Assembly: GCA_019359125.1 (NCBI GenBank)
Contig: JAHHHY010000010.1
Coordinates: forward strand, 185,220 to 249,219
Source: Pleurocapsa minor GSE-CHR-MK 17-07R
Lineage (GTDB): Bacteria; Chloroflexota; Anaerolineae; Aggregatilineales; Phototrophicaceae
Length of the DNA stretch: 64,000 nt
Direction of reading: 5' to 3'
The notes beneath the pieces are model-generated. The model saw only the letters and a program-made list of their open reading frames with translations. It was not told where the DNA came from and made no database searches. The translations under genes and the position numbers were made by a program. Positions 8,058 through 16,320 of this stretch are shown here, piece after piece. Position 1 is the stretch's first letter; the number at the start of each line of letters is the position of its first letter.

Positions 8058-9734
8058 ATGCGTAAAGCGCTGTTTACATATTTTCAGCCACTGTTTGCCA
8101 GGGTGCCGATGCTCCTGATACTCGCTGCGGTACTGCTGACGCTTCATCAGCCTGCACTGGCGGCCAACTTTGCGCCTGGATGCACCGAAGGTGAAGGCAA
8201 CGCGGTGCAGTTGCAAACGAGCATCGTCACTGCCTCTGCAAATAATCAGGCAGACACGATCACACTGGCCGCCGGGTGTGTGTATGCGATTAGCCAGACT
8301 TTGGAGGTCGCTGCCGACAATGGCAACCTGCTCACCATCAGCGGCAACGGCGCCACCATCAGTGGCGGTGACTTTTTTCAGGTCATGACCATCGCAAGCG
8401 GGGCCGAAGTCCTCATTCAAAATGTCGTCATCGCAGGGGGATTCAGCGATGCGTTTGGTGGTGCGATCAATAGTGTCGGCACGCTGACGATTGAAGACAG
8501 CATTATCCGTAACAGCTCTGCCTTCAATGGCGGCGGCGGCATCTTCAGCGATGGCGTGCTCACGATTAACAGCAGCCAGATCGTGGACAACAGTGCCTTT
8601 GCTGGGGCAGGGATCGAAAATGTCGGCACGGCCACCATCACCAACAGCCTGATCGCGGGTAATGGCGGCAGCCAAGGGGGCGGCATTTATAACATTTTTG
8701 GCAGCCTCACCGTCGATAACAGTTCCGTGGTGAACAATGGGGGAAGCGACGGCAGCGCGCTTCTGAACGAGTTGGGCACAGTCACCGTCAGAAACTCGAT
8801 TCTGGCGGACAGTTATAACGGTCCTGAGTGCAGCAGCGTGGGCGGTACCATCACCTTCAGCTTTAGCCTGGTGGAAGATGCGACGTGTGGCGTCACCAAT
8901 GGCGTGAATGGCAATATCACCGGGGCGGACCCCGGCCTGGACCCGGAGTATAAACCGGCTTCAGGCGCAAGCGTGGTCGTGGACGAGGGAAGCAATGCAC
9001 TCGTGCCTGTGGGCCTCACCACAGACCTGGCGGGCAGCGCGCGCATCCTGGGCAGCAGCGTGGATATCGGCGCGTATGAATTCGTGCCGCTCGTGACAGC
9101 CACCCCGTCACCCACCGCGACCAACACGGCGACGGCCACCCCCAGCCCGACACTGACGCTGACGGCCAGCCCCACGCTGGAGCCAACCAATACATTTACG
9201 CCCAGTCCTACCCTGACGCCGTCCCTGACGGCCACACCGACTGTGACCCTCACCCCATCGGCCACACTGACGCCGCCAGCAGGCGATACCCTGAGCGCGG
9301 TCGTTGCGCTGCAGGGGCGGGCGGGCGCCGGGTTGGCCACTACCTTCACGCTGGAGCTGTATGAGGGAAGCAGCCTGATCGGGGCCTACAGCCCTGTGAC
9401 GGACACCAGCGGCACCTTCACCTTCACTGGTCTGCCGACAGGCACCTATACCGCCTGGCTGAAGCATCCGCAGTACCTGGCGACGGTCGCCACCATTACG
9501 CTGCCGCAAATCGTCGGCCAGGTCAGCTTTGGGACGCTGCTGGCGGGCGATGCCAACGACGACAATGTGGTCACTTTGCTCGATTTCTCGCTGCTGGCCA
9601 CCAGCTTCGGGCTGAATGCGTCACTGGGTGGCTTTGAACCACGCGTCGATTTCAACGGCGACAATGCCATCACGCTGCTCGACTTCTCGCTGCTGGCCAG
9701 CAATTTCAACCAGACGGGCGCGGCGCGACCATGA
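8058..9734 (+). CDS. Secreted beta-helix (choice-of-anchor Q type) protein with X-like module and dockerin
   Basis: A 558-residue exported protein, 21 bases behind the preceding dockerin gene. Signal peptide about 1-35 (ending ALAA). Beta-helix repeats fill about 36-330 with short rungs such as IEDSIIRNSSAFNGGGG and NSLIAGNGGSQGGG. The end of this region (SSVDIGAYE) is the hallmark of proteins annotated choice-of-anchor Q. A Thr/Pro linker (about 345-405) leads to the Ig-like module (409-495) and the dockerin (498-558). The C-terminal ~150 residues are nearly the same as in the neighbouring dockerin proteins. Binding to or acting on a polysaccharide is plausible from the fold; no active site was identified. 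Confidence 0.82.
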   Translation: MRKALFTYFQPLFARVPMLLILAAVLLTLHQPALAANFAPGCTEGEGNAVQLQTSIVTASANNQADTITLAAGCVYAISQTLEVAADNGNLLTISGNGATISGGDFFQVMTIASGAEVLIQNVVIAGGFSDAFGGAINSVGTLTIEDSIIRNSSAFNGGGGIFSDGVLTINSSQIVDNSAFAGAGIENVGTATITNSLIAGNGGSQGGGIYNIFGSLTVDNSSVVNNGGSDGSALLNELGTVTVRNSILADSYNGPECSSVGGTITFSFSLVEDATCGVTNGVNGNITGADPGLDPEYKPASGASVVVDEGSNALVPVGLTTDLAGSARILGSSVDIGAYEFVPLVTATPSPTATNTATATPSPTLTLTASPTLEPTNTFTPSPTLTPSLTATPTVTLTPSATLTPPAGDTLSAVVALQGRAGAGLATTFTLELYEGSSLIGAYSPVTDTSGTFTFTGLPTGTYTAWLKHPQYLATVATITLPQIVGQVSFGTLLAGDANDDNVVTLLDFSLLATSFGLNASLGGFEPRVDFNGDNAITLLDFSLLASNFNQTGAARP

Positions 9735-9903
9735 CTTCCTGCTTCTCTTCAATTGGCGCAGGCCGGCACGGTGAACTGTTATGCACGAATAAATTACGTT
9801 CATTCGGAGTGCCGCGCTTTTGCCTGAACGGGTACGCGATAGTCTGATGGACACACGTTATTCAAGAGGATGCCTCTGGTCTGGCAGATGGGGAGATCAA
9901 TAC

Positions 9904-12081
9904 GTGAATAAGGTTAATCACAAGCGCTTCACTGGCCCTATTTCGGTTGTCGTCATCTGCCTGCTGCTGCTCAGTCTGTCGATACAGGTTTCAGCGCAGC
10001 CGCGTTCTCCCATTTACATGAATCTTGAGTGGGTAAACGCTGAAATGCGCTCGTGGATGTTTCTTGACGTGTTTAAGAACTCACGGCCCTGGGTGAGCAA
10101 CCGGGTCGGGCAGCCATGGGGCGCTGGCGGGACGCTGGATCTGAGGAGCGACGGCTGGATCGCGTCTTTACAGGCTGGCCAGTATGCAACTGCCATCCTG
10201 CTGAATTATCCGGTGTCACAGCATCCGTTCAGTCAATATGTCGTCCTGTATGACGGCGAGGGACGCATAGAATTTGGCGCGGGAAGCGCCCAGGTTACTT
10301 CCCGCGCTGCGGGCCGTATGACGATCACGATTCAATCTGTACCTGTACTGCTTGAAGTGAGGGAGACCAATCCAGAGAACCCGCTGCGTAATATTCGCGT
10401 GGTGCCGGTGGAGTGGGAGTCGAACTACCAGACCCAGATCTTCCATCCGGTCTTTTTACAGAGTCTGTCGGGTTATCCGGTTATACGCTTTATGGATGTC
10501 ATGCGCACGAACAATAACCCGTCAGTGAACTGGTCCGACCGAACGACGCCCGATAGCTCGACACAGGGCACTTCACGGGGCATGGCGCTTGAATATATGA
10601 TCATGCTGGCGAATCGGGTCGGCTTTGATCCGTGGTTCACGATTCCGTTTAATGCCACGGATGACTACATCAGAAGCTTTGCTACGATGGCGCGCGATCA
10701 GCTTGATCCCGGTCGCAGAGTGGTCATAGAACTCTCAAACGAAGTGTGGAACTGTCTTTTCAGTCAGTGTACCCAGGCCAGAGCGCTTGGGCTGGCGAAT
10801 GGACTTTCGGGGGAGGCCACACAGGCAGGCCATTTCTGGTATGCGCGGCGGTCTGTGCAGATGTTTCAGATATTCGAGGAGGTGTTCGGGGGCACGCAGC
10901 GCCTGTATCGTGTCCTGGCCTCTCAAAGCGCCAATGACTGGGTATCTCGCCAGGTGACGCAGTTTGAAAATGCCGGGCAATATGCTGATGCGCTGGCGAT
11001 TGCGCCTTATTTCGGAGTCACGGTCGCGCCTGCGCGGTTGGATGAATACATTGATCTGACAGTTGATGAGCTGATCGCCAGGACTGCTGGCCAGATAGAG
11101 ACGGGCATACCTCAATACATACGCAATCACCTTACCATCGCATCGAATTTAGGCCTGGACTTGATTGCATACGAGGGCGGACAGCATTTTGTTGGTATCA
11201 ACGGCGTAGAAAACAACGCAACGTTGAACCAGTTGTTTGATGATGTCAATCGTGATCCGCGCATGCGCTGTTTGTATCGCCAGTATCTGGACACGTGGTC
11301 AGAGATTACGGGCGGCGGAGCCTTTGCCCTATTCAATTACATATCCTCATGGAGTATCTATGGGCGCTGGGGTGTGCTGGAATACCAGACCCAGCCAATT
11401 GCCGACGCACCCAAATATCAGGGGATTCTGGAATTTCGCGGGATAGACCCAGGCGTGCCCTCCAGCTGCGTGCTGACACCGCCAACACCCACCATAACGC
11501 CAACCAGCACCATATCGCCGACCGCCACCGCGACGCACACACCCACGCCTACGTCGAGCGCCACGCCTACCGCTACACCGACATTGACGCTCACGCCATC
11601 AGCGACGTTCACGCCGCCAGCAGGCGACACCCTGAGCGCGATTGTCGCTATGCAGGGCCGTGCACCTGGCCGCGCCGCATTGGCCACGACTTTCACACTG
11701 GAGCTGTATGACGGCAGCACCCTGGTCAGTAGCCATAATCCAGCATCCGATAGCAGCGGCGCCTTCATAATTTCGGGCCTTACTCCAGGCACCTACACGG
11801 CGTGGCTGAAACATGCACAGTACCTGGCCACCACAGCAACCATCACGATTCCGCAATCCGTCGGCCAGGTCAGCTTTGGGACGATGCTGGCGGGCGATGC
11901 CAACGACGATAACGTGGTCACCCTGCTCGATTTCTCGCTGCTGGCTAGCAGCTTCGGGCTCAATGCGTCACAGGGGGGCTACGAGCCACGCGCCGATTTC
12001 ACAGGCGACAATGCCATCTCCCTGCTCGATTTCTCGCTGCTGGCCAGTAATTTCAACCAGACGGGCGCCGCCTGGCCATGA
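9904..12081 (+). CDS. Secreted putative clan GH-A glycosidase with X-like module and dockerin
   Basis: A 725-residue exported protein. The GTG at 9904 is chosen because GGGAG lies eight bases upstream and the protein then begins directly with a signal peptide (to about residue 32, VSAQ). The body resembles (beta/alpha)8 glycosidases of clan GH-A. Glu280 in IELSNEVWN has the context of the acid/base residue, and Glu424 in IAYEGGQH could be the nucleophile. A Thr/Pro linker, the Ig-like module (574-662) and a dockerin (664-725) complete it. Relatives are often annotated as cellulose-binding or hypothetical, so activity is inferred from motifs and the substrate is not known. The 169-base gap before it may carry its own promoter. 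Confidence 0.72.
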   Translation: MNKVNHKRFTGPISVVVICLLLLSLSIQVSAQPRSPIYMNLEWVNAEMRSWMFLDVFKNSRPWVSNRVGQPWGAGGTLDLRSDGWIASLQAGQYATAILLNYPVSQHPFSQYVVLYDGEGRIEFGAGSAQVTSRAAGRMTITIQSVPVLLEVRETNPENPLRNIRVVPVEWESNYQTQIFHPVFLQSLSGYPVIRFMDVMRTNNNPSVNWSDRTTPDSSTQGTSRGMALEYMIMLANRVGFDPWFTIPFNATDDYIRSFATMARDQLDPGRRVVIELSNEVWNCLFSQCTQARALGLANGLSGEATQAGHFWYARRSVQMFQIFEEVFGGTQRLYRVLASQSANDWVSRQVTQFENAGQYADALAIAPYFGVTVAPARLDEYIDLTVDELIARTAGQIETGIPQYIRNHLTIASNLGLDLIAYEGGQHFVGINGVENNATLNQLFDDVNRDPRMRCLYRQYLDTWSEITGGGAFALFNYISSWSIYGRWGVLEYQTQPIADAPKYQGILEFRGIDPGVPSSCVLTPPTPTITPTSTISPTATATHTPTPTSSATPTATPTLTLTPSATFTPPAGDTLSAIVAMQGRAPGRAALATTFTLELYDGSTLVSSHNPASDSSGAFIISGLTPGTYTAWLKHAQYLATTATITIPQSVGQVSFGTMLAGDANDDNVVTLLDFSLLASSFGLNASQGGYEPRADFTGDNAISLLDFSLLASNFNQTGAAWP

Positions 12082-12137
12082 TGTTCCTTCAGATCATCTC
12101 TTTCGCCTGACCTCATCGCAAAAGCAGGTACTCGATT

Positions 12138-13961
12138 ATGCGACACAAAGCCCACTTCCTTTTTCTGCTTCTGTTCTCCATAGCACTGGCCGTCTTTGTC
12201 CCGTCAGCCGCAGCACAGACCGTTACCCTTGCGCTCACGCCCGGCTCTACTACCGTCAATGTGGGCGACACGTTTAATATCTCGGTGCAGCTTTCGACCG
12301 GCACGCTGCCGGTCGATGGCGCGGAGGTCAATCTCGCGTTCGATCCCGCGGTGCTGCAGGTGAATTCGGTCACCGCCAGCACCTTCACCATCAACCTGAT
12401 CGGGCCTTCCTTCAGTAACGGCGCAGGCACCATCACGTATACGGGCGGTTCGCTGTCCGGCTTCCCCAGCGGCACCTTCAATATCCTGAATATCTCGTTC
12501 TCGGCGATTGCTGCTTCCGCCGGAACTTCTGTCAGCGTCGGCGGGGGCACGCAGGTCACCTCCGGCGGCAGCTTTGTCCTCAGTGGTTCATCCGGAGCGT
12601 CGGTCGTCGTCAATAATCCGGTTGCCCCCACGGATACGCCTATTCCGCCAACGAACACGCCTATTCCGCCGACCAACACACCTGTCGTGCCCACCGACAC
12701 ACCAGACGTGCCGACCAACACGCCCGTTGTGCCTACTAACACGCCAAGCGGACCCACCCTGACACCCAGCAATACGCCGATTCCGCCCACACAGACGCCG
12801 AGTATCACGCCTGGCGGCCCCACGCTCACGCCCAGCAACACGCCGATTATCCCGCCAACCAATACGCCGCTCCCGCCAGCACCCACCAACACGCCAGTCG
12901 GCCCGCCGCCCACCGGCGTACCTCCAACAACTGTTCCAGCAGGCGGCAGTCAGACACCCCCGCCGGGTACAGCTATCCCGTGCCCATTCGTCAACAGTGG
13001 GTCAACCACCCTGGTGCAGATTTCTGTGCCAGCCGGGGCTGTCCCCAATGGCAATGTGTATTGCAGCATCCTGACGACGGCGGCCGAGATCGGCGTCACC
13101 ACTGGGAACGTCTTGAACGCGGTGGAAGTCTTTGCCCTGTCCACGGTCAATGGCAGCTCGATCACCCGTTTCAGCGCGCCGATCAGGGTGTGCGTGCAGG
13201 GCGTTGGCTCGATCATCTACCGTGATGCCAACTTTGCACCGCGCATCACCCAGAGCTATCCAGCCCAGCCCAGCGGCGGCTATACCTGCACCAGCATCCC
13301 CAATGCCGGCACCGTGATCGTGCTGGGCACTGGCGCGACCAATCCGACTCCGCCGCCGGGCGGTGGCAATGCCTCCGGAACCATCTATATCGTGCGCACC
13401 GGAGACACGCTCTACCGCATCGCGCTGCGCTTCGGCGTCTCGCTGAACGCCATTGCGGCGGCAAACAATATCGTCAATCCATCGCGCATCTTCGTCGGCC
13501 AGAGCCTGGTCATCCCGCTGCCCGGCAGTGTGCTGCCGCAACCTGGCGGACAGCCCCCGGCACCGACAAGCGTCCCGCTGCCGACCACGGTCCCGCAGGC
13601 GACAGGGCAGCCGGGCACCCCGAATCCGGGCGTGGTGGGCATCTCGCACCGCGTATCGGCGGGCGAGACGCTGTTCCGCATCGCGTTGCGTTACGGCGTG
13701 CCCCTGCGCGATGTGGCATTGGCGAACGGCATCGCCAATCCCTCGCTGATTTATCCGGGGCAGGTGCTGCTGATTCCAACCGGGGGTGTGCCGCCCGCGT
13801 CCGGGGGCACGACCCAGCGCACGCATGTCGTGCGCTATGGCGATACCCTGTTCCGCATCGCTCAGTTGTATAACGCATCCCTGACTGGCATCGCTGCTGC
13901 AAACAATATCGTCAACATCAATCTGATCAGCATCGGACAGGTACTCATCATTCCGGGATAG
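12138..13961 (+). CDS. Cohesin-like protein with three LysM repeats (possible anchoring scaffoldin)
   Basis: A 607-residue exported protein. Signal peptide 1-26 (ending SAAAQ). The cohesin-like domain (about 27-155) contains VDGAEVNLAFDPAVLQV, matching the first cohesin gene of the cluster. A long PTNTP-type linker (about 156-275) follows, then a domain of unknown function (about 275-405). Three LysM repeats (415-459, 501-545, 562-607) have typical RTGDTLYRIA, SAGETLFRIA and RYGDTLFRIA starts. LysM binds N-acetylglucosamine polymers such as peptidoglycan, so this protein could hold dockerin-bearing partners at the cell wall. It directly follows the third dockerin gene and precedes a strong terminator, making it the last gene of the unit. 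Confidence 0.82.
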   Translation: MRHKAHFLFLLLFSIALAVFVPSAAAQTVTLALTPGSTTVNVGDTFNISVQLSTGTLPVDGAEVNLAFDPAVLQVNSVTASTFTINLIGPSFSNGAGTITYTGGSLSGFPSGTFNILNISFSAIAASAGTSVSVGGGTQVTSGGSFVLSGSSGASVVVNNPVAPTDTPIPPTNTPIPPTNTPVVPTDTPDVPTNTPVVPTNTPSGPTLTPSNTPIPPTQTPSITPGGPTLTPSNTPIIPPTNTPLPPAPTNTPVGPPPTGVPPTTVPAGGSQTPPPGTAIPCPFVNSGSTTLVQISVPAGAVPNGNVYCSILTTAAEIGVTTGNVLNAVEVFALSTVNGSSITRFSAPIRVCVQGVGSIIYRDANFAPRITQSYPAQPSGGYTCTSIPNAGTVIVLGTGATNPTPPPGGGNASGTIYIVRTGDTLYRIALRFGVSLNAIAAANNIVNPSRIFVGQSLVIPLPGSVLPQPGGQPPAPTSVPLPTTVPQATGQPGTPNPGVVGISHRVSAGETLFRIALRYGVPLRDVALANGIANPSLIYPGQVLLIPTGGVPPASGGTTQRTHVVRYGDTLFRIAQLYNASLTGIAAANNIVNINLISIGQVLIIPG

Positions 13962-14027
13962 AGCGCTGTCAGCCGTAGCGTAACCCGTACAGGTACGCGT
14001 CGATCCATATTCAGGGATTCCATCTAA

Positions 14028-14055
14028 AGACAGCGACTTCGGTCGCTGTTTTTTG
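14028..14055 (+). terminator. Rho-independent terminator ending the cohesin/dockerin unit
   Basis: A perfect 8-base stem, ACAGCGAC (14030-14037) with GTCGCTGT (14042-14049), closed by a TTCG tetraloop and followed directly by a T-run. It is 66 bases after the last stop codon. Confidence 0.9.
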
Positions 14056-14127
14056 TTCTAAGCGTTCCTTACACAACGCACATTGTGATTTGGACTACAA
14101 TGTTAATAATTCAATATAACTCCGTAA

Positions 14128-14141
14128 AAGTGGTATAGACA
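14128..14141 (+). promoter_or_regulatory. Putative GntR autoregulatory operator
   Basis: AAGTGGTATAGACA contains GTATAGAC, which fits the GTnTAnAC operator pattern of HutC-type GntR proteins. It ends 38 bases before the GntR start codon and matches 13 of 14 bases of the site at 3811-3824. Confidence 0.5.
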
Positions 14142-14179
14142 ACTTGACATCCACATCATTCAATGAAAGACTATGGCCA

Positions 14180-14926
14180 ATGATCAACCGACACAGTTTC
14201 ACGCCGATCTACATTCAGATCGCGCAGGCAATAATACGGTCGGTGGAGGAAGGTCAGTATACCTACGGCGCACAGCTGCCGTCAGAGCGGGAGCTGGCAG
14301 AGCGTTTCAATGTCAGCCGCCTGACAGCACGGCAGGCAAACGAAGAACTGATCAAGCGCGGGATTGCCTATCGTCAGCAGGGCAAGGGAACATTTGTGGC
14401 GCGGCCCCGAATTCGTGAGGTCTCCGGACTGATCAGCTTTTCAGACGAGATTCAGGAACGCGGATTGCAGCCGTCTTCGGTTGTACTGGTGCAGCAGCAG
14501 GTGGCTGCAACCGATGAGATGGCGAAGAAATTTCAGGTGAAGCCAGGCACGCGTCTGCTTGAACTGAATCGTATTCGTCTGGCTGACGGACAGCCGATTG
14601 CCGTGCAGTATGCGCTCATCAATTTGCCGTTATGCCCAAAGCTGGCGGATAAAAGCTTCGACGGCGAATCGCTGTATCGGCTGCTGCGCGACGAGTGTCA
14701 GGTGTATCCGCTCTGGGTAGATATGGAGATGGAAGCGCGGATTGTGAACCGGCAGGAGGCCGAATGGCTGAATATGCAGCCAGGTGAAGCCGTGCTGGTG
14801 GCACATTGCCTGACATTCACCGAGACTTTTGATGTCATCGAAGTGGTAAATTCCGTTTATCCGGGTAACAGGTTTCCGTTTTACATTGGCAGGCAGCGCA
14901 TCATTCAAGGGCTTGCAGAGAAATAA
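14180..14926 (+). CDS. GntR family regulator with UTRA domain
   Basis: A 248-residue cytoplasmic transcription factor of the HutC subfamily. The N-terminal winged helix-turn-helix (about 5-70) has the signature LPSERELAERFNVSRLTARQ. The UTRA ligand-binding domain (about 85-235) includes EIQERGLQPSS and the LNRIRLADGQPIAVQ strand. UTRA domains sense small effectors, often sugars or amino-acid catabolites. The ATG at 14180 is preferred, with GAAAGA nine bases upstream; a TTG twelve codons earlier is possible. It lies alone between the terminator of the cohesin/dockerin unit and the CAP/LysM gene. The shared operator-like sites suggest that it regulates itself and the cohesin/dockerin genes. Confidence 0.9.
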   Translation: MINRHSFTPIYIQIAQAIIRSVEEGQYTYGAQLPSERELAERFNVSRLTARQANEELIKRGIAYRQQGKGTFVARPRIREVSGLISFSDEIQERGLQPSSVVLVQQQVAATDEMAKKFQVKPGTRLLELNRIRLADGQPIAVQYALINLPLCPKLADKSFDGESLYRLLRDECQVYPLWVDMEMEARIVNRQEAEWLNMQPGEAVLVAHCLTFTETFDVIEVVNSVYPGNRFPFYIGRQRIIQGLAEK

Positions 14927-15023
14927 TCGGGCGTTTCAGGGGTGTCTCAGCGAGGCTGACTTCTGTGCCGACCCGCTGAGGTATATCTATCCTGACCGCA
15001 TCACACATTCATAAGGGCTGACC

Positions 15024-15761
15024 GTGAAAACACGATTCCGCAGACTGTTCATTCGCCTCGCGTCGGTTTTCATCCTGGTCAGCCTCCTTCTCGGCCCAGC
15101 CCAGGCACAAGAGGTAGAGCTTCCCCTGCTGCCAGCGGATCCAGGCCATCTGGAATACATCTACCAGCGCATTAACCAGACGCGAGCATCGGTTGGGCTT
15201 CCGCCATATAACATTCATCCTGCGCTGAACGCCGCTGCCCAGGACCAGGCGGAATGGCTGGCGCGTACAGGCAGGCGCAGTCATTTCCGCCCCGATGGCA
15301 GCCGACCGAGCACCCGTGCCGCTGCCGCAGGGTATATTTCACCGTTCTGGTGCTGCGGCGAAAATTATTACCTGAGCATCGATGCCACTCCGGAGCTTGC
15401 AAGCGATTTCTGGAACTGGAGCGCCAGCCATGTGGTCAATGTTGTGCATCCCGACTTCACCGATATCGGACTGGGGATGTCCAGCAACGGCACGCGCATC
15501 AGCTATGTCACCCTGTTTGGACAAACCGGCGAACAATCTGTCGCTGAGGCTGTAGCGATGGATATTGTTGTCACGCTGCCTGAACAGACGGAAACGAACG
15601 CGAACGCTCCGGCAGCCACCTATACGGTGCAGGCGGGGGATACCCTGAATGCGATTGCCGCCAGACAGGGCGTGACATTGGCTGCACTGCTGCTGGCGAA
15701 TGACATTTCTGACGCGAACCTGATTTATGCTGGACAGGTGATTACCATTCCACCACGTTAA
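15024..15761 (+). CDS. Secreted CAP-domain protein with C-terminal LysM
   Basis: A 245-residue exported protein. It starts with GTG, with AAGGG six bases upstream, and has a signal peptide (about 1-29, ending AQAQ). The CAP (SCP/PR1-like) domain spans about 43-180, including INQTRASVGLPPYNIHPALN and a GENYYLS-type segment. One LysM repeat (about 196-244, TVQAGDTLNAIAARQG) follows, closely like those of the cohesin/LysM protein. CAP proteins in bacteria are exported, mostly of unknown activity; the LysM suggests cell-wall binding. It shares strand and style with the surface cluster upstream. Confidence 0.85.
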   Translation: MKTRFRRLFIRLASVFILVSLLLGPAQAQEVELPLLPADPGHLEYIYQRINQTRASVGLPPYNIHPALNAAAQDQAEWLARTGRRSHFRPDGSRPSTRAAAAGYISPFWCCGENYYLSIDATPELASDFWNWSASHVVNVVHPDFTDIGLGMSSNGTRISYVTLFGQTGEQSVAEAVAMDIVVTLPEQTETNANAPAATYTVQAGDTLNAIAARQGVTLAALLLANDISDANLIYAGQVITIPPR

Positions 15762-15855
15762 TCAGGTGATCTGGAAATTCCTGTTGGCAGGCTGGGTGGT
15801 GTCAGACACGCCAGAAGCCCACCGGGAACTTTCACGTACGTTCGAAACTTGTGCG

Positions 15856-16203
15856 TTACTCCGGGGCGGGTGCGTTTTCCGAGCGAAACGTCACTGCCCA
15901 TTCGTGCATCATCACCAGCATCGGCTTCAGCGTCTGCCCCAGGGGGCTGAGCGAATATTCCACCTTGGGCGGCACCTGATGGTAGATCTTGCGCTGGACG
16001 ATGCCGTCCGCCTCCAGCTCGCGCAGATGCTGCGTCAGCATTTCACGGGTAACCTGCGGTATCAGCCGCTGTAACTCGCCAAAGCGACGCGTGTGGTCAA
16101 ACAGGTGATACAAAATCACCGGTTTCCATTTTCCGCCCAGAATGGCCAGTGTGGTCTCAATCGGGCAGTTCTCCCATGTCGCCAGCACACGATCCGATAA
16201 CAT
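15856..16203 (-). CDS. HxlR-type winged-helix transcriptional regulator
   Basis: A ~115-residue MarR-like regulator of the HxlR family. The conserved Cys in ENCPIE, the GGKWKPVILYHL helix, the recognition helix region ITREMLTQHLRELEADG-like (here VTREMLTQHL) and the wing (YHQVPPKVEYSLSPLG) are all present. Two adjacent ATGs (16206 and 16203) follow an AGGAGG; the second has the more normal spacing. It is divergent from the NmrA-like gene with about 117 bases between them, the usual layout where an HxlR protein controls the neighbouring oxidoreductase. The conserved Cys raises the possibility of redox or electrophile sensing. Confidence 0.9.
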   Translation of the reverse strand: MLSDRVLATWENCPIETTLAILGGKWKPVILYHLFDHTRRFGELQRLIPQVTREMLTQHLRELEADGIVQRKIYHQVPPKVEYSLSPLGQTLKPMLVMMHEWAVTFRSENAPAPE

Positions 16204-16320
16204 CATCCCTCCTGAGTCAGATTTTCCTGCCTATGTAAGAATATCCTGCGTACTGGTCATTATACTACATCAGGCGCATGATGAGGACAATCAATCGCAC
16301 ACAGGAAAGAGACTGAAACG

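Noticed and set aside
7674..8675. 333-codon minus-strand frame across two dockerin genes
   Set aside because: It spans the junction of two clearly coding plus-strand genes and has no family resemblance.
12600..12930. Repetitive ACNCCNACNAACACG-like stretch suggesting a CRISPR or satellite
   Set aside because: It is the coding sequence of a PTNTP linker; repeats are short, uneven and in frame, with no spacers.
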